Shown piece by piece: positions 1-10,500 of a stretch of DNA of 22,557 nucleotides. This DNA comes from JAICTV01 sp034666045 (lineage in GTDB: Bacteria; Planctomycetota; Phycisphaerae; Tepidisphaerales; Tepidisphaeraceae), in assembly GCA_034666045.1 (NCBI GenBank), contig JAXDMN010000359.1, forward strand, positions 1 through 22,557. The letters are read 5' to 3'. The position numbers were made by a program, and so were the translations under genes. Numbering within the stretch: the stretch's first letter is position 1; each line of letters starts with the position of its first letter. Below the pieces are notes generated by a model that searched no databases, was not told where the DNA came from, and saw nothing but the letters and a program-made list of their open reading frames with translations.

Positions 1-586
1 GACCGGACGTCAACTGCCACACCAGCCAATCGCCCGCCTCGATAAAAAGGTCCGCCGATGCGTAGACGTGTGGGGCGTGATTGAACGTTTCCAACACCTT
101 TGGAAAAAACCACTCGAGCCCGATCGCGCCGCCGTAGCGCGCCAGCCACTTCTCGTCGCGATCGCGCGCCACCTTGTTGATCCGCTGCGCCTCCGCCTTC
201 GCGCCGTGATGCTTCCACAGCTTCGCCCAAGAGAGCGGCGTCGCGCGAAACTCATCGAGAAGGCACAACGGCGTCCCATCCGCCCGGCAAGGCAGCATCG
301 TGCAGCTCGTGAAATCCACGCCGATGCCGACGATTTCTTGCGCCTCGACGCCGCTCTGCCTCACCGCGTTCTTGCACGCGGCCGCGAGCGAATCGAGCCA
401 ATCCTGCGGATGTTGAAGCGCGTAATCCGGCGGGAGTTTCTCGCGTGAACCGGGCAAAACCTCGTCGATCACGCCGTGCGCATACGCCTCGACCGTCTGC
501 GCCGCGACGCGGCCGTCGGTGATGTCGACCACGACAACGCGGACCGATTCCGTGCCGAAATCGAAGCCGAGGGAGTATTTCGCCAT
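1..586 (-). CDS. araB: Ribulokinase, N-terminal part (gene continues past left edge)
   Basis: Ribulokinase phosphorylates L-ribulose to L-ribulose 5-phosphate in cytoplasmic L-arabinose catabolism. The 195 visible residues read MAKYSLGFDFGTESVR at the start, the phosphate-1 loop of FGGY kinases with the GTES form typical of AraB. Further on come YALQHPQDWLDS, VGIGVDFTSCTMLP, KLWKHH and an EWFFPK segment, all hallmarks of ribulokinase rather than xylulokinase or glycerol kinase. The remaining roughly 350 residues, including the C-terminal ATPase half, lie outside the window. The ATG at 584-586 has no good Shine-Dalgarno sequence. It starts 50 bases downstream of the interrupted prepilin-like gene on the same strand, so the two probably share a transcript, and the AraC-family gene at 1793 is an obvious candidate regulator. 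The family call is firm; the regulation is inference. Confidence 0.93.
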   Translation of the reverse strand, partial: MAKYSLGFDFGTESVRVVVVDITDGRVAAQTVEAYAHGVIDEVLPGSREKLPPDYALQHPQDWLDSLAAACKNAVRQSGVEAQEIVGIGVDFTSCTMLPCRADGTPLCLLDEFRATPLSWAKLWKHHGAKAEAQRINKVARDRDEKWLARYGGAIGLEWFFPKVLETFNHAPHVYASADLFIEAGDWLVWQLTSG

Positions 587-636
587 CGGCGGAGGATTCT
601 AAGCGACAACGGCGAATATCGAGCGGTCCTGTGCGG

Positions 637-1599
637 CTACTGATCGAGGCGCCACTTGGGGAACGGGTAGTTCACCAGCGTATCCACCGACCGCAGGTCG
701 CTGGTGGTTTCATTGCCATCCCAGGCCGTCGCGTCGCCGCCAGTGGGCAGGGACTTTGAATCCACCGTGGCACAGTGCCCGTCGGCGAACAGAAAATTCG
801 TCTGCGTCTTGCGCTTGCCGTGACGGGCGCTGATCTTGTTCGTGTTGAAGTCGTGCATCTGGATGCCGTCGTAGATCATGGCCATCTCGCCGGCCTTCTT
901 GATCTTCGACACCTTGATGAGCGGTCCGCCGACCATCTGCCCTTTGCCGAAGCCGGAGTTGGCGTTGCGGAAACAGCCGAAGGTGCGCATCGGCCAGGCG
1001 TCCTGGCCCTTGTTGGCGCGCATGTCAGCCACCGAGGGCAGCACCCCATTCATCGCGTACCAGTTATCGACGATCGGCGCCGAGCCCTGGCTGTCGGCGA
1101 CACCGGCGTGCAGCAGCGATTGGCGCCGCCAGAACTAAGCGTTCATGTCGTCGGTCTTGTTCGTCGGGATGTTGGCCGAGACGTCGTTCTGCTTGTTCGA
1201 GCCGCTGGGGCAACGGAAGACGGTGTTGCCGGCCGAGCCTTCGGAATCCCACGCATCCTCGCCGGGCGGCGTGCCACCGTTGCCGACAAAATCGATCTGG
1301 TCGGCGCTGCGGATGTACTTCTTGACGACGAGTATGGTCGCCCACGTCTCCTCGCCGCGACCGCCGACGCTCGGCTGCTGTCGGATGAAGCCGGGGACGC
1401 ACCACCCGAGGTGCTCGGAAGAGTAGGTCGCGAACCCCTGCCCGATCTGCCGCAGGTTCGAGAGACACTGCGCCGTTTCGGCGGCGCGGCGCGCCCCGGC
1501 CAGGACCGGCAGGAGCATGCCGATCAGGACCGCGATGATCCCGATCACGACGAGCAGTTCGACCAACGTGAAGGCACCGGATCGGCGACGACGAGACAT
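637..1599 (-). pseudogene. Prepilin-like protein (FTLVE N-terminus, H-X9-DG type C-terminus) interrupted by one in-frame TAG
   Basis: The gene begins at ATG 1597-1599, six bases after a strong GGAGG. It opens with a basic run and AFTLVELLVVIGIIAVLIGM, a type IV prepilin/pseudopilin signal: cleavage is expected before Phe10, Glu14 is at +5, and a hydrophobic helix follows. LSNLRQIGQGFATYS is typical of the large planctomycete prepilin-like families. After 154 residues a TAG lies at 1135-1137. The same frame then stays open without any frameshift for another 165 codons to the TAG at 637-639. That second half contains YAMNGVLPS and FLFADGHC, the usual C-terminal features, so both parts belong to one family-length protein of about 320 residues. 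An internal ATG at 1053 could only give a fragment without the membrane helix. Such genes often sit beside sugar-utilisation operons, as here with araB 50 bases downstream. Likely a recent nonsense mutation or a sequencing error. Confidence 0.85.
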
Positions 1600-1768
1600 A
1601 AAAATCCTCCAGGTCACGGCCAGCGCGCACGAGTTAGTTTTTAAAATCTCAATTCCGCGGAGGACGTGCAGCGTTCGACACATTCGCGTTTCGCCTGTCC
1701 CTGATGGCTCTTGCAAGCCTTTTACTGACCCCGAAAGCGGCCTGATATGGTCACACCGCATTAAATCT

Positions 1769-1783
1769 TACCTCAGGTACAAT
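1769..1783 (+). promoter_or_regulatory. Small palindrome and TACAAT box upstream of the AraC-family gene
   Basis: TACCT (1769-1773) and AGGTA (1775-1779) form a perfect inverted repeat around one base. It overlaps TACAAT (1778-1783), which resembles a -10 box ten bases before the ATG at 1793. No convincing -35 box precedes it. This could be an operator for autoregulation of the divergent region, but the motif is short and may be chance. Confidence 0.22.
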
Positions 1784-1792
1784 ATTTCGGGC

Positions 1793-2686
1793 ATGCGAGA
1801 TTCGCACAATGACCTTCGTAAAACGCACATCGTCGGCGACGACACGCCGGAGAAGATCATCGCGCCCAACGTCTCGCCGCTGATGCGGACGTTCCACATC
1901 GGCCTCGCCGGCGTGTCGGACGCGGGCGAGGGGTTCGACATGGTGCGGCCCAGCCCGCACTTTGGGCACATCCTTGCGTGCTTCAGCGGACAGGGACGCG
2001 TGCTCGTCAATGGGCGGTGGCAGGCGTGCGGTCCCGGGACCGCGTACCTCGCGCCGCCCGGCGTGCCGCACGCGTATCACACTGTCCCCGATCACCGCTG
2101 GGGGTTCGCCTGGATCTGGTGGCACATTGCGCCGGGCGAGCCGCCGCTGATCGACTGCACGCGCGCGATCCTGGTGCCGGCGGATGCGGAGTATCTGCGC
2201 TCGGCGATCCTGGGTCTGTACCGCGAGTCGATCGGCCCGGCGCAACCGACCGTGCTCGATCACTGGGTCGAGCTTTTGCACGCGTACGCGGCTCGGTTGG
2301 GGCATACGGTTCACGAGCGGCGGAGCCTGATTGCGGTGTGGGAGCAGGTGGACGCGAACCTCGGCTACCCCTGGACCCGGCAACTGCTCGCCGACGCCGC
2401 CGGAATGAGCGGCGAACACCTGCGGCGTTTATGCCAGCGCGAGACCGGCCGCGGGCCGATGCGCCACCTCACGGTGTTGCGCATGCAGCGCGCGGCGATG
2501 CTGCTGGAATCCACGACGCACAAGGTCGAGCAGATCGCGCGCAGCGTCGGGTACGCCAACGCGTTCGCGTTCTCGACGGCGTTCAAGCGTCAGATGGGTG
2601 TGTCGCCGGCGGCGTTCCGCGTCGCGCGCAGTCACGAGCGTCGTCCGGCGCGCGAAGCGGTGCGCGAGCGCAAGGGGCGCGGGTGA
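1793..2686 (+). CDS. AraC-family transcriptional regulator with cupin sensor domain
   Basis: A 297-residue DNA-binding regulator. The N-terminal half (about residues 50-112) is a cupin-like sugar-sensing domain: HILACFSGQGRVLVNG, then GTAYLAPPGVPHAYH and a Trp-rich GFAWIWWHI strand. The C-terminal domain (about 180-277) is a standard double helix-turn-helix. The first HTH is LLADAAGMSGEHLRRLCQRE (199-218); the second is around VEQIARSVGYANAFAFSTAF (245-264), followed by KRQMGVSPAAFR. I chose the ATG at 1793 because the frame upstream, though open, overlaps the divergent prepilin gene and shows no family similarity. It is divergent from the prepilin-araB unit, suggesting control of that unit in response to a sugar; arabinose is plausible only because of araB. 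The last 20 residues are a basic Arg-rich tail. It ends 22 bases from the convergent end of sucA, with no visible terminator between. Confidence 0.9.
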   Translation: MRDSHNDLRKTHIVGDDTPEKIIAPNVSPLMRTFHIGLAGVSDAGEGFDMVRPSPHFGHILACFSGQGRVLVNGRWQACGPGTAYLAPPGVPHAYHTVPDHRWGFAWIWWHIAPGEPPLIDCTRAILVPADAEYLRSAILGLYRESIGPAQPTVLDHWVELLHAYAARLGHTVHERRSLIAVWEQVDANLGYPWTRQLLADAAGMSGEHLRRLCQRETGRGPMRHLTVLRMQRAAMLLESTTHKVEQIARSVGYANAFAFSTAFKRQMGVSPAAFRVARSHERRPAREAVRERKGRG

Positions 2687-2708
2687 CATGCGCGCGGGGA
2701 CGCCAAGC

Positions 2709-5555
<2,847 letters not shown>

Positions 5556-5664
5556 GGGAATGAAGCTCTCTCGGTTCGCCTCTGGGGAGATTATCGACAA
5601 ATACGCGAGTCAGTTGATGATATGGCGGGGGGAGGAACGTGTGAAGGAGGGGAACTGAGGGGCT

Positions 5665-5804
5665 GAAGCACGAAATCCGAAGCACGAAATCCGAAACAAG
5701 CAGAAATGAAGAAAGACCGGAAAGCGGCAAACGCACGTTTTCGGCCATTTCTTCTTTCGTCATTGCCGTTTGTTTCGGATTTCGGATTTCGTGCTTCGGA
5801 TTTC
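5665..5804. repeat. Inverted cluster of CGAAATCC-type short repeats
   Basis: On the left (5665-5699) the sequence GAAGCACGAAATCC occurs and is followed by GAAGCACGAAATCCGAAACA. On the right (about 5769-5804) the reverse complement appears: TTTGTTTCGGATTTC, then GGATTTCGTGCTTCGGATTT. Arms ending CGAAATCCGAAACAA and starting TTGTTTCGGATTTCG can pair over 15 bases. The 70 bases between them are themselves partly self-complementary (GGCAAACGCACG region, AAAGAAGAAATGGCC against AAATGAAGAAAGACC). From memory, strings of this kind are scattered through intergenic DNA in many planctomycete genomes, but I cannot search for copies here. Confidence 0.75.
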
Positions 5805-5945
5805 CCTAACGGGATCGTCGGGGAATCAAGCGGGCCTAACCGGGTGGTATATCCATTGCAGCCTTACTGTTTCGCCGGCCGGGCTCGACACTTCGCCGCC
5901 TGATGTCGCTGTTGGCATTGGTTGAAATGTGGCGCAGGTCCCGGC

Positions 5946-5971
5946 GTTGAATCGCTTTAGGGCGATTCAAC
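5946..5971. repeat. Perfect hairpin around GAATCGC/GCGATTC
   Basis: GTTGAATCGC (5946-5955) and GCGATTCAAC (5962-5971) pair perfectly over 10 bases with a TTTAGG loop. There is no T tract on either side, so it is not an obvious terminator. It may be a copy of a dispersed palindromic repeat or part of a structured RNA. Confidence 0.6.
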
Positions 5972-6010
5972 CGTCACCCGCACGGGAGACCGCGCGGGCA
6001 GGCCATTCCA

Positions 6011-6039
6011 CCACGACGCGGCAGGATGCCGCTTCGTGG
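6011..6039. repeat. Long hairpin, 12 paired bases with one mismatch
   Basis: CCACGACGCGGCA (6011-6023) pairs with TGCCGCTTCGTGG (6027-6039) around a GGA loop, with a single C/T mismatch at 6017/6033. No T tract follows. It lies 40 bases beyond the 5946-5971 hairpin and may be part of the same element. Confidence 0.6.
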
Positions 6040-6187
6040 GTTGGTCGGGTCGCGACGGATTGGCGGAGAAAACCGCGTTTCGCCCGTGTTTTGTGTCGTC
6101 CGGAATTTGCGCCGCCGCCGCTGGCTGTCAACCCGCGGCATGCTCGTTCGTGTGGCGCCGATCCGGGACGATTCGCGCGGCGCGAGA

Positions 6188-6202
6188 CCTTGCTTAGCAA
6201 GG
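6188..6202 (+). promoter_or_regulatory. Palindrome in the leader of the KGG gene
   Basis: CCTTGC (6188-6193) and GCAAGG (6197-6202) form an inverted repeat around TTA, ending just before the GAAGGGAG ribosome-binding region (6206-6213) of the KGG gene. It could be an operator or an mRNA hairpin that affects translation. Function is inferred only from position. Confidence 0.35.
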
Positions 6203-6224
6203 ATTGAAGGGAGTCGGTATCGAG

Positions 6225-6590
6225 ATGGAAACCACACCACGTACCCGCAATCGAGGCTTTGCCTCCATGGACGCTCACCGCCAGCGCGAAATCGCGCGAA
6301 AAGGCGGGCGGGCCGCCCATGAAAAAGGCAAAGCCCATGAGTTCACCCCCGACGAGGCCCGAGCGGCCGGTCGTAAAGGAGGCGAAAAAGTCAGCGTGAA
6401 TCGGAAGCACATGGCCGAGATCGGCCGGCGTGGCGGACGCAGCTCCGCCCAGCGTCGCCGTCCCGGCAGCAACGAAAATGGCAACGGCAGCGGCGCCGGC
6501 GCGGGCGACGAGTCGTCGTCGTCGATGGCCGACGGCGCCGAGCAGACCAGCCAGCGCGAGGACGCCACGGCGGCGACGCAGACGAGCTGA
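6225..6590 (+). CDS. KGG-repeat small stress-type protein
   Basis: A 121-residue, strongly hydrophilic protein. It carries the KGG (stress-induced repeat) motif several times: GFASMDAHRQREIARKGGRA (about 12-31), EARAAGRKGGEKVS (about 43-56) and HMAEIGRRGGRSS (about 62-74). This is the arrangement seen in YciG/GsiB/Con-10-like proteins, which are associated with general stress, desiccation or stationary phase; their molecular activity is poorly known. The C-terminal 45 residues are a disordered Gly/Ser/Asn-rich tail with no motif. The ATG at 6225 follows GAAGGGAG by 11 bases; an upstream in-frame TTG (6204) overlaps that signal and is less likely. It is the only + strand gene in a stretch of minus-strand genes and ends 23 bases before a strong bidirectional terminator, so it is probably transcribed alone. 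Confidence 0.88.
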   Translation: METTPRTRNRGFASMDAHRQREIARKGGRAAHEKGKAHEFTPDEARAAGRKGGEKVSVNRKHMAEIGRRGGRSSAQRRRPGSNENGNGSGAGAGDESSSSMADGAEQTSQREDATAATQTS

Positions 6591-6613
6591 CGCGCGAGCT
6601 TTCAACTGGACAC

Positions 6614-6651
6614 AAAAAAAGCCACCCGTCATTTCAGGCGGGTGGCTTTTT
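6614..6651. terminator. Bidirectional intrinsic terminator between convergent genes
   Basis: GCCACCCG (6621-6628) pairs with CGGGTGGC (6639-6646), extended inward by a G-T and a C-G pair to leave an ATTTCA loop. Seven A's precede the stem and five T's follow it, so it works in both directions. It serves the KGG gene on the + strand and the secreted-protein gene ending at 6696 on the minus strand. Confidence 0.93.
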
Positions 6652-6695
6652 CGTTAAGGAAGAAAAGTAAGTAGAGAGCAAATTTTAAAGCGCAG

Positions 6696-7142
6696 TCAGG
6701 TGAAAAATCGCAGGATCGCCTTTCGTCCGCCGATCGTCGCGAGCGACGCCAGCCCGGCCAGGCCGGTCCACGCCGCGGGCGGAAGCGGGATGACCGCGTG
6801 CTCGTTCGTGATGACGAGATGTGCAGCGTCATCGGTCTGGAAGCTGGTGGTCTGGATCGGCGGGGGAGTCAACGTCAGGGCGTCCGCATCGAGCTCCGGG
6901 AACCACGCCGGCGTCTCGTCCGGCTCGGGAACGATGACCGATTCGGCGACTTGGACGTCGTCGCCGTGGATGCGCGTTGCGTCTTCTGAAGCCGCTGCGA
7001 CGGCGGCGATCACTTTTGCCTGATCTTCAGTCAAGCTTGCGTCCGCCCGTGCCGGGCTGCCTACGGACAAGGCCAAGGCGACGAACGCGGCTACGACGGC
7101 TGCGGCGCTGCCGATGCGCGCCGGTTTGAGCAGTCGGTACAT
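6696..7142 (-). CDS. Small secreted protein with VPLPA/PEP-CTERM-like exosortase sorting tail
   Basis: A 148-residue protein of unknown function with two targeting signals. The N-terminus (MYRLLKPARIGSAAAVVAAF onward) is a Sec signal peptide, with a likely cut after ARA (31-33) or ADA (33-35). The C-terminus has the layout of an exosortase signal: VIPLPPAAW (117-125), a short hydrophobic helix (GLAGLASLATIG) and a basic GRK...R end. The IPLPPA form resembles the VPLPA variant of PEP-CTERM. The mature part (about 36-116) is acidic, rich in Asp, Glu, Pro and Thr, with no recognised domain. Start choice: ATG 7142 follows GAGGAG by seven bases. It lies downstream of the TPR gene in the same direction but 363 bases away, so it probably has its own promoter. 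The exosortase at 16419-17309 is the natural partner. Confidence 0.82.
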   Translation of the reverse strand: MYRLLKPARIGSAAAVVAAFVALALSVGSPARADASLTEDQAKVIAAVAAASEDATRIHGDDVQVAESVIVPEPDETPAWFPELDADALTLTPPPIQTTSFQTDDAAHLVITNEHAVIPLPPAAWTGLAGLASLATIGGRKAILRFFT

Positions 7143-7505
7143 TATAAAACTCCTCGCACACATACGACCGAAGCCAAAGACACGCGGTCATCGGCTGCGG
7201 TCGGCATTTTTCCCAAATCCCTGAGTTCTCGTGCTGCGACTGCGCGTTGCGCGGAAGTGATTGCGGGGTTCTTTCTCGCGCTTCCCTTAATACCCAGGAA
7301 CATCCTTATTCGATGGCCCGCTCCCGCGAGCGGCCCGCCCGAGTCTCCGGCTCGGTCAAGGTTCTTATGCAACGGCAATGCCAGCGACCGCGGCAGAGGC
7401 ACGGCAGAGCGGCGGGGCAGGGTGTCAAAATGGGGGCCGGGTCAAGCTGGCCGGCAGGGTGACGGGTTGGCCCGTGCGCGTGACGCACGAGCTTCGCACA
7501 ACATC
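7143..7505. other. 363-base intergenic region with GC-rich hairpins
   Basis: This lies between the end of the TPR gene and the start of the secreted-protein gene. An 86-codon minus frame (7142-7402) overlaps the ribosome-binding site of the next gene and looks spurious. CCGCTC/GAGCGG (7318-7333), CCGAG/CTCGG (7339-7355) and CGTGCG/CGCACG (7473-7489) form hairpins. The last lies 17 bases past the TPR stop, but none has a T tract, so Rho-independent termination is not assured. No clear promoter seen. Confidence 0.5.
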
Positions 7506-10500
7506 CTACAAGGATGCTTTCATCGTCGCCCGCAGCGCGTCGAGCTCGCGACGGACGGGCGCGGATAGGGGCGGGCGGGCCTTGAGGAGCGTGTCGATCT
7601 GCGGCAACAGCGCCGCCGCCGCGTCGCGCTTGCCGGCGTCGGTGAACGCGGTCGCCAGGCCGATCAACGCTTCGAGATTGTTCGGCTCGAGGTCGATCGC
7701 CTTCTTGAAGCTGGCGATGGCGGCGTCGCGCTCGCCGAGCTTGTTCTGCACGCGCCCGAGGGTGTCGTAGAAGCTCGCGCTATTCGGCGCGAGCTGCACG
7801 GCGCGGGTGATCATTCCCTTGGCTTCGTTCAAGTCGCCGCCGCGCATGAGGATGAGGTAGGCGAGGTTGTTCAGCGCCTCCGGCTGGTCCGGTCGAATTT
7901 TTAACCCGCGACGGTAAAGATCTTCAGACACCTTCTGCTCGCCCGCGCGATCGGCCAGGGCGGCACGGAGAAGGATCGCGTCGACCGGCGCATCGTCGCG
8001 CGCGACGATGGGGTCGAGGATTTTCATCGCCTCCTCGACGGCGCCGTCGACGCGCGCGTCGCGCGGGCGGACCGAAAGGTTGTACCACGCGCTGCCGAGC
8101 GCCGTCCGCTCGCCGAGCGCGTCCGCGGGGATCAGCGGCGCGACCTGGCGGACCCACTGCCCGGCGACGGTCGGGTCCTTGATGTCGCTGCTCGCCAGTT
8201 GCAGCCAGAGCGCGCGGGCCGCGCGGTCCTTCGCGAGCATCGGCTCGAGAATCTGTCGCGCTTCCTTCTCCCGGCCGCTGAGGGCGTAGGCGCGCAGGAG
8301 CGTCGCGAGCGTCGGTTGGTGCTTCGGGTCCTTGGTGATCAGCGGCAAGTGCGGCTGCAAGGCGCGAGCGGCGGCGGGGGCGTCGCCCTGCGCGAGGCGG
8401 ATCTCCGCGATCATCGCGTCCGCCTGCAATGCGTTCTCCGGCGCCCGCGCACGCCATTTCTGAATGGCCGAGACGGCGACGTCGTACTGACCGGCGGCGC
8501 GGTAGACGCTTGCGGCGATGCGCGCGGGATCGGGATCGTTGGGGAACGCTTCCATCATGCGCGTCGCGGCCTGCCCGGCGTCGGCATATTCGCGGCGGGC
8601 AACGTGCCACTGCACAAGCGCCGCCTGCAACGGCATCGAGCGCGGATAAAGCCCGGCGATGTTCCGCAAGCGTGCGAGCACCGCTTCGTCGGACGGCTGC
8701 GTCGCGGCGTCCGCGGTTTGCGGCGCCGACAAAAATTCGCTCGCCCCGCGGTCTTCCGGCGCGGCGGTGGCGAGAAGGCTCAACATCGGACGCAGCGCGG
8801 GCTTCTGCGACGACAACTGCACCAGCGACCGCGACGCCGCCTGCAAACGCTTCAGCACCGCGTCGTCACGCCCGATGGCCTTGATTCCCTCATCGGCGGC
8901 GGCGAGCGCGTCATCGTATCGTCCGCCACGCAGGTGATAGGCGACGATGTGACGCCACACCGTGACATCGCCCGGCGCGGCGGTCGTCGCCGCGATGTAG
9001 AGCGCACGCGCGGCTTCGACGCTGACGTGCCGCTCCGCGAAGCTGGCGCGGATCAGTTCCACCTGCCCGGGCTTCGCTCGCGTCTCGCTGAGCCGATCCA
9101 TCACCTTCTGCGCTTCGGCGAGCTTGCCGCTCGAGGCGTAGAAATCCGCGGCGCCGCGAATGACGTCGACCTCGATCGGCCCCGGCTCGGCGAGGAGCTG
9201 CTTGTAGACGCCGTCGGCGTCGGCCGGCTTGTTCTCGCGCCGGTAGATGTCGGCCAACAGCACTTTGCCCGCCGTGTCGAGCTCGTTGCCGGCGTCTTTG
9301 AGGATTTTCACGGCGCGCGTGTAATCGCCCTGCTGGGCGAGCATCGTCGCGATGCGGCGGCGCGAATCGGATGAGACGTCCGGCGTCGCCGCCGCGCGCT
9401 CGAGGTACGTCCGCGCGTCAGTGAACTTGTTTTGCGACTGCATCAGCCGGGCCACTTCAATCGCCACGGCGGCGTTGTTCGGATCAAGCTCGGCGGCGGC
9501 CTGGAGCTCCTTGATCGCGCCCGGCACGTTGTTCACCTTCTCGAACGCCGACGCGAGCAACAGCCGCGCTTCGGTCAGCGTCGGGGAGCTGCGGACGATC
9601 TCGGTGAGCGTGTTGACCGCCTCGGCGGTGTCCTTGCCGCCATCGCCGCCGAGCAACCAGCGGGCGCGCTCGATCTTCCAGGTCTGTCCTTCCGCGCCGG
9701 TCAGCTCCTTGACGCGCTCGATCGTGCGCGCGATGAATTCGCGCTCGCCGCGCGCGCTGTTGGCTGTCTTGAGGATCGCGTTCTGGACTGACAGTTCCTT
9801 CGGATTCGCATCTCCGAGCTGAACCCACTCGCCGCGCGCAGCGGGGTCGCGGATCAGCTCCTTGTATTGCGTCAGCGCGAGTTGCCATTGCACCGGCTGC
9901 GTCGTCGCCGCTTTGGCTTTGTCCTCGAGCAGCGCCAAGCCGTCCAGTGGCTTGCCGGTGGCGGCGAGATCGGCGGCGCGCGCCAGGGCGAGGCGCGGGG
10001 TATCGGAACCGGCGTCGCCGGCGGATTTCAATTCCTCTTCGAGCCCGAGATCATTCTCCCGGCTGACGGCGGTGAGGCGAAGCAGCGTCGCCTGATCCGG
10101 GCGGCGCGTTCCCTTCATCGCGTTGCGCACGGCGGCGATCGCGTCGTCGCGGCGGCCGGCCTTGGCGAGCAGGTTCGCGTGCAGCGGAAGCGTCTCAGGC
10201 TCGCCCGGCGCCATCTGCTGGATCTGCTCGACGAGGTTGAGCAGCCGCGCTTCCTCCGCCGCGTCGCCGCCCATTTCTTCGATCGACTTGGCGCGGATTG
10301 AGGCGAGCGTGACGGCGGCGGTGATCTGCGTCGGCGCCGCGCGGACGGCGGCCTGCGCTTCAAGCAACGCCTCCTTGATCCGCCCACCCGCCGCCAGCGT
10401 GCGCGCGATGTCGACGTGCGGCGTCGCCCAACTCGGCGACAAATCGCCCGCGCGGCGCCACGCGGCGATCGCCAGCTCCGTCTCGCCGAGCCGCGCGTAC

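Larger units (their letters stand above)
5556..6224. other. 669-base intergenic region with repeats and hairpins, no convincing gene
   Basis: This stretch separates the divergent starts of sucA and the KGG gene. Short open frames exist but have arginine/proline-rich translations without start signals or family features. It holds an inverted cluster of short repeats at 5665-5804, a hairpin at 5946-5971, a longer hairpin at 6011-6039 and a small palindrome at 6188-6202. CCCGC (5977-5981) can also pair with GCGGG (5994-5998). I could not identify a promoter with confidence for either flanking gene. Confidence 0.6.

Noticed and set aside
637..1053. Separate 138-residue gene starting MNGVLPS
   Set aside because: It is in the same frame as the prepilin gene and encodes that family's C-terminal half; the open frame continues upstream to the amber codon, so it is a fragment.
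1135..1137. Amber codon as pyrrolysine or genome-wide recoding
   Set aside because: sucA and the TPR gene use TAG as their terminal stop in this window, and nothing here points to a pyrrolysine system.
5665..5804. CRISPR array
   Set aside because: The repeats are short, inverted rather than in a direct array, without regular spacers, and no cas genes are nearby.
5929..6207. 92-codon + frame before the KGG gene
   Set aside because: It runs through the hairpin cluster, has no ribosome-binding site and no family-like sequence.
7142..7402. 86-codon minus frame in the gap before the secreted-protein gene
   Set aside because: It overlaps the GAGGAG ribosome-binding site of the next gene and has no recognisable features.
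7473..7489. Hairpin CGTGCG/CGCACG as an intrinsic terminator of the TPR gene
   Set aside because: Only a six-base stem and no T tract on the minus strand, so it is noted as a hairpin only.
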